A DNA stretch of 6,587 nucleotides from Hyphomicrobiales bacterium (GTDB lineage: Bacteria > Pseudomonadota > Alphaproteobacteria > Rhizobiales > Afifellaceae), in contig JACCSN010000029.1 of the NCBI GenBank assembly GCA_013812985.1, forward strand, positions 1-6,587, read 5' to 3'. Shown one piece after another: positions 1 to 6,200 of this stretch. Made by a program: the position numbers and the translations under genes. The notes beneath the pieces are model-generated. The model had not been told where the DNA came from. It was given only the letters and a program-made list of their open reading frames with translations, and searched no databases. Each line of letters starts with the position of its first letter. Positions within the stretch are counted from its first letter, which is position 1.

Positions 1-912
1 GGTGAGCACGCCCGAACGCACGACGAACGCGCCAATAAGCGAGAAGGAGAACGCGAGGATGGCGAGCAGGATCGTCCAGCTCTTGAGCGCGTCGCGCTTC
101 TCGACCACGGTTGCGGAATGGAGGAGCGCGGTGGCGATGAGCCAGGGCATGAAGCTCACGTTCTCGACCGGGTCCCAGAACCACCAGCCGCCCCAGCCGA
201 GCTCGTAATAGGCCCAGTAGGAGCCCATCGCGATGCCGGCCGTCAGAAACATCCAGGCGGTGAGCGTCCAGGGCCGGACCCAGCGCGCCCAGGCCGAATC
301 GATCCGCCCGTCCATCAGCGCCGCCACCGCGAAGGAAAAGGCGACGGAAAAGCCGACATAGCCGAGGTAGAGCATCGGCGGGTGCACCGCGAGCCCGATA
401 TCCTGCAGGATCGGGTTGAGGTCGCGACCTTCCAGCGGCGCCGGCGCCAACCGCGCGAACGGATTGGAGGTGAACAGGATGAAGAGGAGGAACGCCGCGG
501 AGATCCAGCCTTGGACGGCGAGCACGCGAGCCCGAAGCGCCGCTGGCAGCCCGTTCCCGAAGGCAGCGACCATCGCGGTGAAAAGGCTGAGGATCAGCAC
601 CCAAAGCAGCATGGAGCCTTCATGGTTGCCCCACACGCCGGTGAATTTGTAGAGCAGCGGCTTGGCCGAATGGCTGTTGTCCCAGACATTCTGGACCGAG
701 AAGTCCGAGGTCACATAAGCCGCCGTGAGCGCCGCGAAGGCGACCGCGACGAAGCCTAACCCCGCCACGGCCGCCGAGTTGCCTACCGCGACGAGTCGCG
801 CATCGCCCCAGCGTAGCCCAATGAGCGGAACCGTGGACTGAATGAGCGCCAGGCTCAGCGCCAGAACCAGCGCGTAATGGCCAAGCTCAGCGACGGACAG
901 CGCGCCGGTCAT
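1..912 (-). CDS. ccmF: Cytochrome c heme lyase CcmF (C-terminus beyond window)
   Basis: Membrane heme lyase of System I cytochrome c maturation: it takes heme from holo-CcmE and attaches it to the CxxCH cysteines of apocytochrome c on the periplasmic side. The reading frame is open from an ATG at 912 to the window edge, giving 304 residues, a little under half of a usual CcmF of about 650. Visible hallmarks are NHEGSMLLW (about 96-104), [11 protein letters not shown] (about 177-187), the heme-handling WWD motif [12 protein letters not shown] (240-251), and HSATVVEKR (265-273). H177 and H265 correspond to conserved E. coli histidines H173 and H261. The remaining two conserved histidines lie in the missing part. 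Many hydrophobic helices are evident. The ATG overlaps the ccmE stop as ATGA, so the two are probably translationally coupled. The family assignment is firm. Confidence 0.97.
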   Translation of the reverse strand, partial: MTGALSVAELGHYALVLALSLALIQSTVPLIGLRWGDARLVAVGNSAAVAGLGFVAVAFAALTAAYVTSDFSVQNVWDNSHSAKPLLYKFTGVWGNHEGSMLLWVLILSLFTAMVAAFGNGLPAALRARVLAVQGWISAAFLLFILFTSNPFARLAPAPLEGRDLNPILQDIGLAVHPPMLYLGYVGFSVAFSFAVAALMDGRIDSAWARWVRPWTLTAWMFLTAGIAMGSYWAYYELGWGGWWFWDPVENVSFMPWLIATALLHSATVVEKRDALKSWTILLAILAFSFSLIGAFVVRSGVLT

Positions 913-1358
913 CGGCTCATCCCCTCCCCTTCCTGCCACCGGCCCTGCGCCTTCAGCGCGTCGACCACCTCGCGGGGCATGTAGTTCTCGTCGTGCTTGG
1001 CCAGCACATTGTCCGCGGTGAATGTTCCGGCCCCCGTCAGAACGCCTTCGGCGACGATGCCCTGACCCTCGCGGAACAGGTCCGGCAGGAGGCCTGAATA
1101 GACGACCCGGACCGTGTTCGCCGTGTCAGTAATCGCAAAGCTCACGCCGCCATCGTCTTTCCGCTCCACCGAGCCTTCCGCCACCAGCCCGCCCAGCCGC
1201 AGCCGCGTTCCCGTCGCCGGCGCTTTTTCGGCGACCTCCGTCGGAGAGTAGAAGAAGACGATCCGGTCGCGGAGCGCAACCAGGACCAGCGCCGCCGCGA
1301 GCGCCAGCACGAACCCGGCCGAGGCGATGAGCGCGAGGCGCCGTTTCTTTCGCGTCAT
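909..1358 (-). CDS. ccmE: Periplasmic heme chaperone CcmE
   Basis: CcmE is a membrane-anchored periplasmic chaperone that binds heme covalently through a histidine and passes it to CcmF. The protein is 149 aa, normal for the family. After a basic N-terminus (MTRKKRR) it has one membrane anchor (about 8-28), a short linker with FFYSPTEV (35-42), and the OB-fold beta domain (about 50-118). The heme-binding motif [10 protein letters not shown] contains the expected H122 and Y126. The same frame stays open further upstream to 1517, but the extension (53 residues, very Arg-rich) lies inside ccmI and is not CcmE-like. The ATG at 1358 gives the canonical N-terminus and overlaps the ccmI stop by four bases (ATGA). 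The stop likewise overlaps the ccmF start. The tail after the heme motif is short. Confidence 0.97.
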   Translation of the reverse strand: MTRKKRRLALIASAGFVLALAAALVLVALRDRIVFFYSPTEVAEKAPATGTRLRLGGLVAEGSVERKDDGGVSFAITDTANTVRVVYSGLLPDLFREGQGIVAEGVLTGAGTFTADNVLAKHDENYMPREVVDALKAQGRWQEGEGMSR

Positions 1359-2476
1359 GGCGCCGCCTCGGCTCTCGGCAGAGCAAGATCCGCCATCAAC
1401 GCTTCGACCCGCTGACGTTGGCCCGGCTCGCGCAGCCCTTCCAGCGCGGCCCTGGCGGCGGCGGCGGCGTCGACGGGGCGGCCAAGCACCGCATAGGAGC
1501 GGATTAGCCGCAGCCACCCTTCGATGTCGTCCGGCTTGGCTTGCAGCCGCTCCGCCAACCCGCCCACCATGCCTTCGATCATCGCCGCGCGCTCAGCCCG
1601 CGCCATCGCTTCCGCAGTCGCCACATCCGCCGCTGCCGGGCCGGGCTGCTCCTTTGGTCGGCTGACCCGTGCCAGCGCTTGTTCCACCGGAATTCTCCAA
1701 GGCGCGTCCGCCGGCGCCTCCGCCAACAACGCGCGCCAGCCGGCGGCAGCCCCCTCCGTATGGCCCTCCTGCTCTTCGGCCAACGCCAGGTAAAAGCGCG
1801 GACCGGGCGCGCTCGGTTCGGCCGCATTGGCCGCCGCGAAAGCCGCGCGTGCATCGGCCGTGACAACTCCCCCTTGCGCCTCCAGGATCGCCTCGCCAAG
1901 CCCGCTTTGCCGCGCCGCATTCGAGCCGAGCAGGCGAATGGCATGGCTGTAGGCCCGCTGCGCTTCCTCCGCCCGCCCGAGCCGGAGATAGACCGGCGCA
2001 AGGACGTCCCAGCCCTGCCCGTCCTCTGGAGAGCCGGCCAGATGTTGTTCGACCTTGGCCACCAGAGATTCAAGGTTCTCGCCGCCGCTGGACGTCGCGA
2101 ACCGTGCGGCCAGCGGCTGGCCGGGAACCCCCGGCGCGCCAAGGCCTAGGTAGAGCGAGAGGGAAACGATTGGAATTCCGGCAAGCGCGACGAGCGCAAT
2201 CACCCGGCGCGCGCCATGACCACCCATCCGGCGCGGTTGCGGCTTCCCGTCGTCCGTTGACAGGATTCGGCGCGCGATCTCGGCGCGAGCGGCTGTCGCC
2301 TCGTTCAGGCTGATCCGGCCGTCAGCCTTGTCGCGCTCCAGCTCCGCCAGCTGGTCGAGATAAACCCGGCGCGCCTGCTCCTGCGGATCGGCCACCGCCT
2401 GATCGCGCCCAAGCGGCGCCAGGACGGCCATGACGGCCGCCCCCGTCAGGAGCGCGATGATGATCCACAGAAGCAC
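1355..2476 (-). CDS. ccmI: Cytochrome c biogenesis protein CcmI (CycH), TPR apocytochrome chaperone
   Basis: CcmI (rhizobial CycH) binds apocytochrome c and presents it to the CcmF/CcmH ligation complex. The 373-aa protein has membrane helix 1 at 2-20 and a conserved cytoplasmic segment with [19 protein letters not shown] (38-56) that is typical of CcmI. Helix 2 is at about 91-110, and a periplasmic region follows with TPR-like helices near 153-186, 224-257 and 318-351 ([19 protein letters not shown]). The start is a GTG at 2476. A GGA-containing ribosome site (CAGGA) lies about nine bases upstream, and no nearby in-frame ATG would keep helix 1. It is followed by ccmE and ccmF with ATGA overlaps, the usual rhizobial cycHJK order. 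It is separated from the lipoprotein gene by 98 bases, so it may have its own promoter. Confidence 0.95.
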   Translation of the reverse strand: MLLWIIIALLTGAAVMAVLAPLGRDQAVADPQEQARRVYLDQLAELERDKADGRISLNEATAARAEIARRILSTDDGKPQPRRMGGHGARRVIALVALAGIPIVSLSLYLGLGAPGVPGQPLAARFATSSGGENLESLVAKVEQHLAGSPEDGQGWDVLAPVYLRLGRAEEAQRAYSHAIRLLGSNAARQSGLGEAILEAQGGVVTADARAAFAAANAAEPSAPGPRFYLALAEEQEGHTEGAAAGWRALLAEAPADAPWRIPVEQALARVSRPKEQPGPAAADVATAEAMARAERAAMIEGMVGGLAERLQAKPDDIEGWLRLIRSYAVLGRPVDAAAAARAALEGLREPGQRQRVEALMADLALPRAEAAP

Positions 2477-2497
2477 GTCAAAAAATCCTGCCCAGCC

Positions 2498-2526
2498 GAT
2501 CTAATCATGTCGGCCTTCGGCGGCAA
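2498..2526 (-). promoter_or_regulatory. Possible promoter of ccmIEF
   Basis: In the 98-base gap before ccmI, reading on the minus strand, TTGCCG is followed by 17 bases and TAGATC. This is a loose fit to a housekeeping -35/-10 pair and would place the transcript start about 15 bases before the GTG. The -10 match is only three of six, so this is a weak candidate. Confidence 0.22.
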
Positions 2527-2532
2527 TGTGGC

Positions 2533-2558
2533 GGGGCGGCCCTGACACGCCAAGCCCC
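2533..2558 (-). terminator. GC-rich hairpin between lipoprotein gene and ccmI
   Basis: On the transcribed strand GGGGC-TT-GGC, an 8-base loop, and GCC-GCCCC can form a stem of 5 + 3 GC pairs with a two-base bulge. It starts about 16 bases after the lipoprotein stop. No run of U follows, so it is not a classical intrinsic terminator. It could be a Rho-assisted end, a mRNA-stabilising 3' hairpin, or an attenuator. Confidence 0.35.
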
Positions 2559-2574
2559 ACGGTCCAGGGTCGCG

Positions 2575-3024
2575 TCAGCCGATGATCCGCCAGGTGCTGT
2601 CCGGCTCGCGGCAGGCAGTGCCCTTCGCCACCCGCGGCCGGCCACCGATGAAGACCCTGTGCGAATACTGGCGGCAATCCAGCCGGTTCACCTCATAGGC
2701 AGGCCCGACGACGACCTCGCCGCGATTGCCGGAACCCGGGCTGTTCCAGGTCGCCGGGCGCCCTGCCCGCCCGTATTCGAGCGCCTCGTATTCGGCTTGG
2801 CCGGCGATCCGCCTGTCCGCGTCATCGAGCGACCGCCCGATATCGGCGCCTAAGAGGCCGCCTTCCACGGCGCCAAGCGGCGCCTCGCCGGAGCCGGCCC
2901 CCACCTCGCTCCCGAAAACCACGCCCGAATTGGCGCCCGCCGCCGGCCGCCTTTCATTCGAGCTTCCCGAGCAGGCCATCAGGAGCAGGGCCGCGGTCGC
3001 GGTGAGTGTCATGGCCTTGCGCAT
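2575..3024 (-). CDS. RT0821/Lpp0805-like outer-membrane surface lipoprotein
   Basis: A 149-aa predicted lipoprotein. The signal segment MRKAMTLTATAALLLMAC ends in a lipobox (LMAC) with lipidated C18. Next come a polar linker, a degenerate glycine zipper (about 42-64, with GAVEGGLLGADIGRSLD at 51-67), and a C-terminal domain with DCRQYSHRVFIGG (116-128), KGTACREPDSTWRIIG (134-149) and two cysteines, C117 and C138, that could form a disulfide. This arrangement fits the RT0821/Lpp0805 or 17-kDa surface antigen-like family, whose function is not settled; a structural envelope role is assumed. The start is supported by AAGGGG about six bases before the ATG. It lies 105 bases after the kinase gene on the same strand, so it could be read through from it or have its own promoter. 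I recognise the C-terminal motif well; the name is a family label only. Confidence 0.85.
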   Translation of the reverse strand: MRKAMTLTATAALLLMACSGSSNERRPAAGANSGVVFGSEVGAGSGEAPLGAVEGGLLGADIGRSLDDADRRIAGQAEYEALEYGRAGRPATWNSPGSGNRGEVVVGPAYEVNRLDCRQYSHRVFIGGRPRVAKGTACREPDSTWRIIG

Positions 3025-3129
3025 CGATATCCCCTTGTCCGGCGCGGCATGTCCAACGCCCCGCCCCCGCCAGCTTCGACGACAAGTCTCGGCCCGCCCC
3101 TCACCAAATGGCGGAATTGCGCGCCGCGA

Positions 3130-4488
3130 TCAATCGCCAGGCGCCGGCAGAGTCAGACGCGCCGCCAGCCCGCCGAGCTCCGAATCCTCCAGACTCAGGC
3201 TGCCGCCGTAGATCCTGGCAAGCTCCGCCACGATCGAAAGGCCCAGCCCGGAGCCCGGCTTCGATTCGTCCAGACGGGCGCCGCGCGAGAGCGCCTCCTC
3301 CCGGCCTTCGGCCGGCAGCCCCGGCCCGTCATCCTCAAAGCCGATCGTCAGGAACGGCCGACGGCCGATCTCCCTGCGCCCAGCGGAGACGCGCACGCGC
3401 GAAGCCGCCCATTTGCAGGCATTGTCGAAGAGATTTCCGGCCATCTCCTCGAGATCATGCTTCTCGCCGCGGAACCGGAGCTCCGCGGCGACATGCGTCT
3501 GGATGTCCAGATGCCGCTCCTGGTGCACCTTGCCCATGACGCGGGCAAGCCCTCCCACGATGGGCGCCACCGGCGTCACGGCGCCGATCACGTTGGCCTG
3601 CGCCGCCATGCGGGCGCGATTGAGGTGATGCTCGACCTGATCGCGCATGATGGCCACCTGCTCGCCCACCTTGGCGGCCAGCGGCTCGCTCGCCCCGCGC
3701 GTCTCGTTCTGCAGCACGGCGAGCGGCGTCTTCAGGGCATGGGCGAGATTGCCGACATGCGTGCGGGCGCGTTCGATGATCTCCCGGTTGGAATTGAGCA
3801 GCGCGTTGAGGTCGTGGACGAGCGGCTCGATCTCGCGCGGGTATCGGCCTTCCAGGTGGCCGATCTCGCCTTCGCGAATCTTGTTCAGATCGTCCCGCAC
3901 GCCGCGGAGCGGGGTGAGCCCCCAGCGCACGAGAAGCGCCGTGCCCAGCGCGAACAGAACCGCCAGCCCGCCCAGCACCCGGATCACGGAGTTCCGGAAT
4001 GCCCGCACGTCCTCGGTCATCGGCTCGGTGTCGCCCGCCACGAGCAGCGCGAAGGTGCGGCTTTCACCAAGTGTCACGAGCTGCTCCAAGGCCCGAAGTT
4101 GCCGGCCGCCGCTCGCCTGGATGGTGAATGTGCGTGCAGGCTCGGTTTCGGTCGGCAGGTCACGGACCGGCAGAATGTCGAAGCGCAGCGATTCGGACCA
4201 GTCGAGCGCGCGGCCCGTATCCGCCTCGCGGACCTGCCAGTACCAGCCGGAAAGCGGCCGGGAGAAAGTCCCGCCGCTCCGCCCTTCCACTGCGTTCTCG
4301 TCGACCTCGCCTTCCGCGCTTGTGGCCGTGATCAGCGTCAGGAGCAGCGTTTCCAGGCGCGCGTCGAAGTTCCGTTCCACCGCCGTGCTGAACTGATAGA
4401 TGAACACCGCCCCGGCGACGATGAGCGCAAGCGCGCTGCCGCCGGCGGCGATCAGGGCGACGCGGAGTGAAAGAGATCTAGCCCGCAT
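3130..4488 (-). CDS. feuQ: PhoQ/FeuQ-type sensor histidine kinase
   Basis: Inner-membrane sensor kinase of 452 aa, partner of the response regulator just upstream. Helix 1 is at about 8-31, a periplasmic sensor region at 32-167, helix 2 at about 168-187 and a HAMP linker to about 240. The H-box VGNLAHALKTPLAVLQ carries the phospho-accepting H250, and the ATP domain has GNLFDNACKWA (351-361), FEDDGPGLP (384-392) and GSGLGLSIV (412-420). The H-box with LKTPLAVLQ and the N-box with DNACKW are characteristic of the PhoQ group, to which rhizobial FeuQ belongs. The FeuQ name rests on this type, on the cytochrome c maturation neighbours, and on a FeuN-like gene ahead of the regulator. The gene starts 11 bases inside the regulator gene, implying coupled translation. 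The signal sensed cannot be read from the sequence. Confidence 0.9.
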   Translation of the reverse strand: MRARSLSLRVALIAAGGSALALIVAGAVFIYQFSTAVERNFDARLETLLLTLITATSAEGEVDENAVEGRSGGTFSRPLSGWYWQVREADTGRALDWSESLRFDILPVRDLPTETEPARTFTIQASGGRQLRALEQLVTLGESRTFALLVAGDTEPMTEDVRAFRNSVIRVLGGLAVLFALGTALLVRWGLTPLRGVRDDLNKIREGEIGHLEGRYPREIEPLVHDLNALLNSNREIIERARTHVGNLAHALKTPLAVLQNETRGASEPLAAKVGEQVAIMRDQVEHHLNRARMAAQANVIGAVTPVAPIVGGLARVMGKVHQERHLDIQTHVAAELRFRGEKHDLEEMAGNLFDNACKWAASRVRVSAGRREIGRRPFLTIGFEDDGPGLPAEGREEALSRGARLDESKPGSGLGLSIVAELARIYGGSLSLEDSELGGLAARLTLPAPGD

Positions 4489-5149
4489 GCTCCGTCGGCC
4501 CGATCCGGTAGCCCATGCCGCGCACGGTCTCGATCAGGTCGACGCCCAGTTTCTTGCGCAGCCTGCCAACGAACACTTCGATGGTATTGGAGTCGCGGTC
4601 GAAATCCTGGTCGTAAAGATGCTCGGTCAGCTCGGTCCGCGAAATGACCTTGCCGGGATGATGCATCAGATATTCCAGCACCTTGTGTTCATGCGAGGTG
4701 AGCTTGACCGGCGTCCCGTCCACCGTCACGCGGCTGGCTTTCACGTCGAGCCGCAGCGGGCCGCACACCAGCGTATTGGACGCGTGCCCAGCCGCCCGGC
4801 GCACCAGCGCGCGCACGCGCGCCAGCACCTCCTCGACATGGAACGGCTTGGCGACGTAATCGTCGGCGCCCGCATCGATCCCCTGCACCTTGTCGGACCA
4901 GCGGTCGCGCGCGGTGAGCAGCAGCACCGGCATGGCGCGGCCGTCGCGCCGCCATTTCTCCAGCACGCTCAAACCGTCCATCTGCGGCAGCCCGATGTCC
5001 AGGATGACGAGATCGTACGGCTCGCTGTCGCCGAGAAAATGCCCTTCCTCCCCGTCGAAGGCGGAATCGACGACGTAGCCCGCTTCGCTCAGCGCCTTTC
5101 CGAGCTGGGCGTTCAGGCTGCGGTCGTCCTCGACGACGAGGATGCGCAT
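4478..5149 (-). CDS. feuP: OmpR/PhoP-family response regulator (FeuP-like)
   Basis: A 223-aa two-component regulator of normal length. The receiver domain (1-118) has the acidic pair D8/D9, phospho-acceptor D51 (LVILDIGLPQMDG), T79 (LLLTARD), Y98 and K101 (YVAKPFH). The winged-helix DNA-binding domain (about 125-217) includes LTSHEHKVLEYLMHHPGKV, SNTIEVFVGRLRKKL and ETVRGMGYRIG. It should be phosphorylated by the kinase encoded immediately downstream (11-base overlap) and bind direct repeats in target promoters, as OmpR-family proteins do. In Sinorhizobium FeuP activates cyclic glucan export (ndvA); whether that holds here is inference. The start is set by GAGG, which overlaps the stop codon of the preceding gene ten bases away, so all three genes are very likely one operon. 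The family is certain; the FeuP name is likely. Confidence 0.92.
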   Translation of the reverse strand: MRILVVEDDRSLNAQLGKALSEAGYVVDSAFDGEEGHFLGDSEPYDLVILDIGLPQMDGLSVLEKWRRDGRAMPVLLLTARDRWSDKVQGIDAGADDYVAKPFHVEEVLARVRALVRRAAGHASNTLVCGPLRLDVKASRVTVDGTPVKLTSHEHKVLEYLMHHPGKVISRTELTEHLYDQDFDRDSNTIEVFVGRLRKKLGVDLIETVRGMGYRIGPTEHAG

Positions 5150-5159
5150 GGGTCCGTCC

Positions 5160-5444
5160 TCAGCCGGCCGGGATGTTCATGGAGCGGACACGGCCGCCGG
5201 GCTGCAGCACCCGCACGCGATAGACGAACCCGCCGCCACCTTCGCAGAGCTGCACATCGACGACCTCGTCGCGCTTCAGTCCGGCCTGCCGCATCGCTTC
5301 GGGAAACGGCACGACCTGTCCCTGCTCCAGAAGCTGCCGGCCTTCCTGGCCCGAGATGCAGGCCGCCTGAGCATTGCCCGCCGCAGGCAAGCCGGCAAGG
5401 ATCGTGAAGAGAACGGCTGCCGCGATGTCTTTGATCTTGGTCAT
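5160..5444 (-). CDS. Small secreted FeuN-like / PepSY-like protein
   Basis: A 94-aa protein with a clear Sec signal peptide (basic MTKIK, hydrophobic core to about 20, likely cleavage after AQA at 27). The mature periplasmic part is about 67 aa. It contains C29 and C67, which could form a disulfide, an amphipathic helix region (about 33-55), and a C-terminal pair of strands (VYRVRVLQPGGRVRSMNI) resembling a PepSY-type fold. It ends ten bases before the regulator gene, and its stop codon forms part of the regulator's ribosome site. In Sinorhizobium meliloti a small periplasmic protein, FeuN, encoded at the 5' side of feuP, restrains the FeuQ sensor. Size, location and position match that role, but I cannot align the two sequences, so no symbol is assigned. 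The ribosome site of this gene is weak (AGAAAG). The ATG overlaps the stop of the frame-shifted upstream reading frame. Confidence 0.85.
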   Translation of the reverse strand: MTKIKDIAAAVLFTILAGLPAAGNAQAACISGQEGRQLLEQGQVVPFPEAMRQAGLKRDEVVDVQLCEGGGGFVYRVRVLQPGGRVRSMNIPAG

Positions 5445-6028
5445 GCCGGCTTTCTAATCCAATTGGAATGAACCGCCGCTGAATGGTTCGAGTTTTTTGC
5501 CAAATTGTCTCGTCCGGTTGGCATTACTTCGGACCATCTTGGCGTACCGTTGGCGGTGCAATCTATTGCCGCACTGTGTTCGAGATGTCCCTGACCGTCG
5601 GGAACCAGTTCTCGTAAACCAAAGCTAGGACGATAATGCCCCCGAGGATCGACGGAGCGAGAATGCCCGTTGCCAACGCCATAGCCATTCTGCTTCCAGA
5701 ACGACGAAGCGGCTCGTACCTCAGCGACAATCGCAGAACGCAGGACGCTTTCCCTCGCTTCTTCCAAGTCTGCGGCCAAATAGTCCCTGGCAGCCTCGTC
5801 GAAAACGTCGACCGCCGCGCCTCTCATTCTCTCGAACTGCGAGTCGGCCATGTTGGCGATCCATGCGTTGATCGCATCCTGATCAGGAGTTTGCCCAGTC
5901 TGCGCCTCCCGATGTTTGATCCACTCTCTCTTGTCGTGTGCAAACACTGCATACGTCAGATAATCGATATGCAGCGGATCGTCGCTTTGTTGAACGTAAT
6001 CAAAAACCTCAAGATCGCTTCTTGGCAT
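5441..6028 (-). CDS. Uncharacterised protein, apparently frameshifted before its membrane anchor
   Basis: The open frame as it stands gives 195 aa, but only about residues 1-113 look like protein. That part is soluble, acidic and helical, with DLEVFDYVQQSDDPLHIDYLTY near the start, AINAWIANM (52-60) and FDEAARDYLAADLEEARESV (76-95). It ends in AEVRAASSFWKQ. After Q113 the composition becomes implausible (many G, H, S, P, R). The alternative frame beginning at base 5688 instead encodes a strong transmembrane helix and stops at 5563. I infer an original protein of about 154 aa with a C-terminal membrane anchor, broken by one extra base (or a loss of two) around 5689. The start ATG lies 20 bases inside the preceding gene, with only a weak purine-rich ribosome site, suggesting coupling. 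I recall similar soluble-plus-anchor hypothetical proteins in rhizobia but no function. Sequencing error, real pseudogene and recoding remain possible. Confidence 0.7.
   Translation of the reverse strand: MPRSDLEVFDYVQQSDDPLHIDYLTYAVFAHDKREWIKHREAQTGQTPDQDAINAWIANMADSQFERMRGAAVDVFDEAARDYLAADLEEARESVLRSAIVAEVRAASSFWKQNGYGVGNGHSRSVDPRGHYRPSFGLRELVPDGQGHLEHSAAIDCTANGTPRWSEVMPTGRDNLAKNSNHSAAVHSNWIRKPA
5445..5562 (-). promoter_or_regulatory. Regulatory gap upstream of the feu-like operon with TTGGCR repeats
   Basis: If the upstream gene really ends at 5563, these 118 bases are non-coding and should hold the operon promoter. They contain TTGGCG at 5539-5544 and 5550-5555 (on the plus strand, 11 bases apart, the spacing typical of OmpR/PhoP-family boxes). 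TTGGCA is at 5518-5523, and its inverse TGCCAA at 5498-5503. Closer to the gene are GAACC/GGTTC arms (5470-5474 and 5485-5489) and the palindrome TCCAATTGGA (5458-5467), which sits 14 to 23 bases before the ATG. I found no convincing -35/-10 pair. Autoregulation by the downstream regulator is a reasonable guess. Confidence 0.45.
5468..5480 (+). repeat. Left arm of 13-base inverted repeat
   Basis: ATGAACCGCCGCT on the plus strand here is repeated exactly on the minus strand at 6380-6392. The arms bracket the lower-GC accessory pair. A single 13-base match in a GC-rich 6.6-kb window is not rare by chance, so significance is modest. Confidence 0.35.
5563..5688 (-). pseudogene. Displaced C-terminal transmembrane anchor of the 5441-6028 gene
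   Basis: A 41-codon open segment in a different frame, starting at ATG 5688 and ending with TAG at 5563-5565. It has about 25 hydrophobic residues (MAMALATGILAPS then ILGGIIVLALVY) followed by a short polar tail (ENWFPTVRDISNTVRQ). It continues naturally from the FWKQ end of the upstream frame, which is why I read it as the lost tail. Note that GGAAG lies four bases before this ATG, so independent initiation as a 41-aa membrane peptide is a second possibility. Confidence 0.55.
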
Positions 6029-6200
6029 ACTTCGTCTCGAAGGTGCCGGTCCGCTTACTTTCTGAGGTAAGGGCCTTCGCCACTCTCTCCTTCTTGGCGG
6101 ATGGGAATAGCGATGAACTGGCTAGGGATTTCGCAGTATGAGCGGATTTCTTTGTGCGCAGGAGGCCCGTTCGATCTATTTGGCTGACCGTCTTAGCCAT
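6009..6200 (-). CDS. Small basic protein of 63 aa, unknown function
   Basis: The start at ATG 6200 is chosen because GGAGG (6206-6210 on the minus strand) lies five bases ahead. The frame is open further upstream to 6392, but that extension has no ribosome site and is unlike a protein. The product is very basic (16 Lys/Arg of 63), rich in Ser and Thr, and has no signal peptide or membrane segment. It is probably cytoplasmic and may bind nucleic acid or an acidic partner. Its two ends resemble one another: DRTGLLRTKKSA (9-20) and KRTGTFETKYAK (49-60). Its last 20 bases overlap the start of the next gene, whose product is acidic, so the two may act as a pair. I do not recognise the family. Confidence 0.7.
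   Translation of the reverse strand: MAKTVSQIDRTGLLRTKKSAHTAKSLASSSLFPSAKKERVAKALTSESKRTGTFETKYAKKRS

Noticed and set aside
118..759. Plus-strand open frame of 213 codons opposite ccmF
   Set aside because: The minus strand carries the unmistakable CcmF sequence with the WWD motif; the plus frame is charged, low-complexity shadow sequence.
1359..1517. Upstream extension of the CcmE frame (53 residues)
   Set aside because: It overlaps ccmI, is Arg-rich, and would place the membrane anchor far from the N-terminus. The ATGA start at 1358 matches the family.
3049..4470. Long plus-strand open frame (473 codons) opposite the histidine kinase gene
   Set aside because: It lies wholly antisense to a gene with all kinase motifs and has no recognisable protein features. 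Long antisense frames are expected in GC-rich DNA.
4400..5407. Plus-strand open frame of 335 codons across the regulator and FeuN-like genes
   Set aside because: It is antisense to two well-supported genes, has an Arg/Ala/His-rich composition, and shows no ribosome site or family signature.
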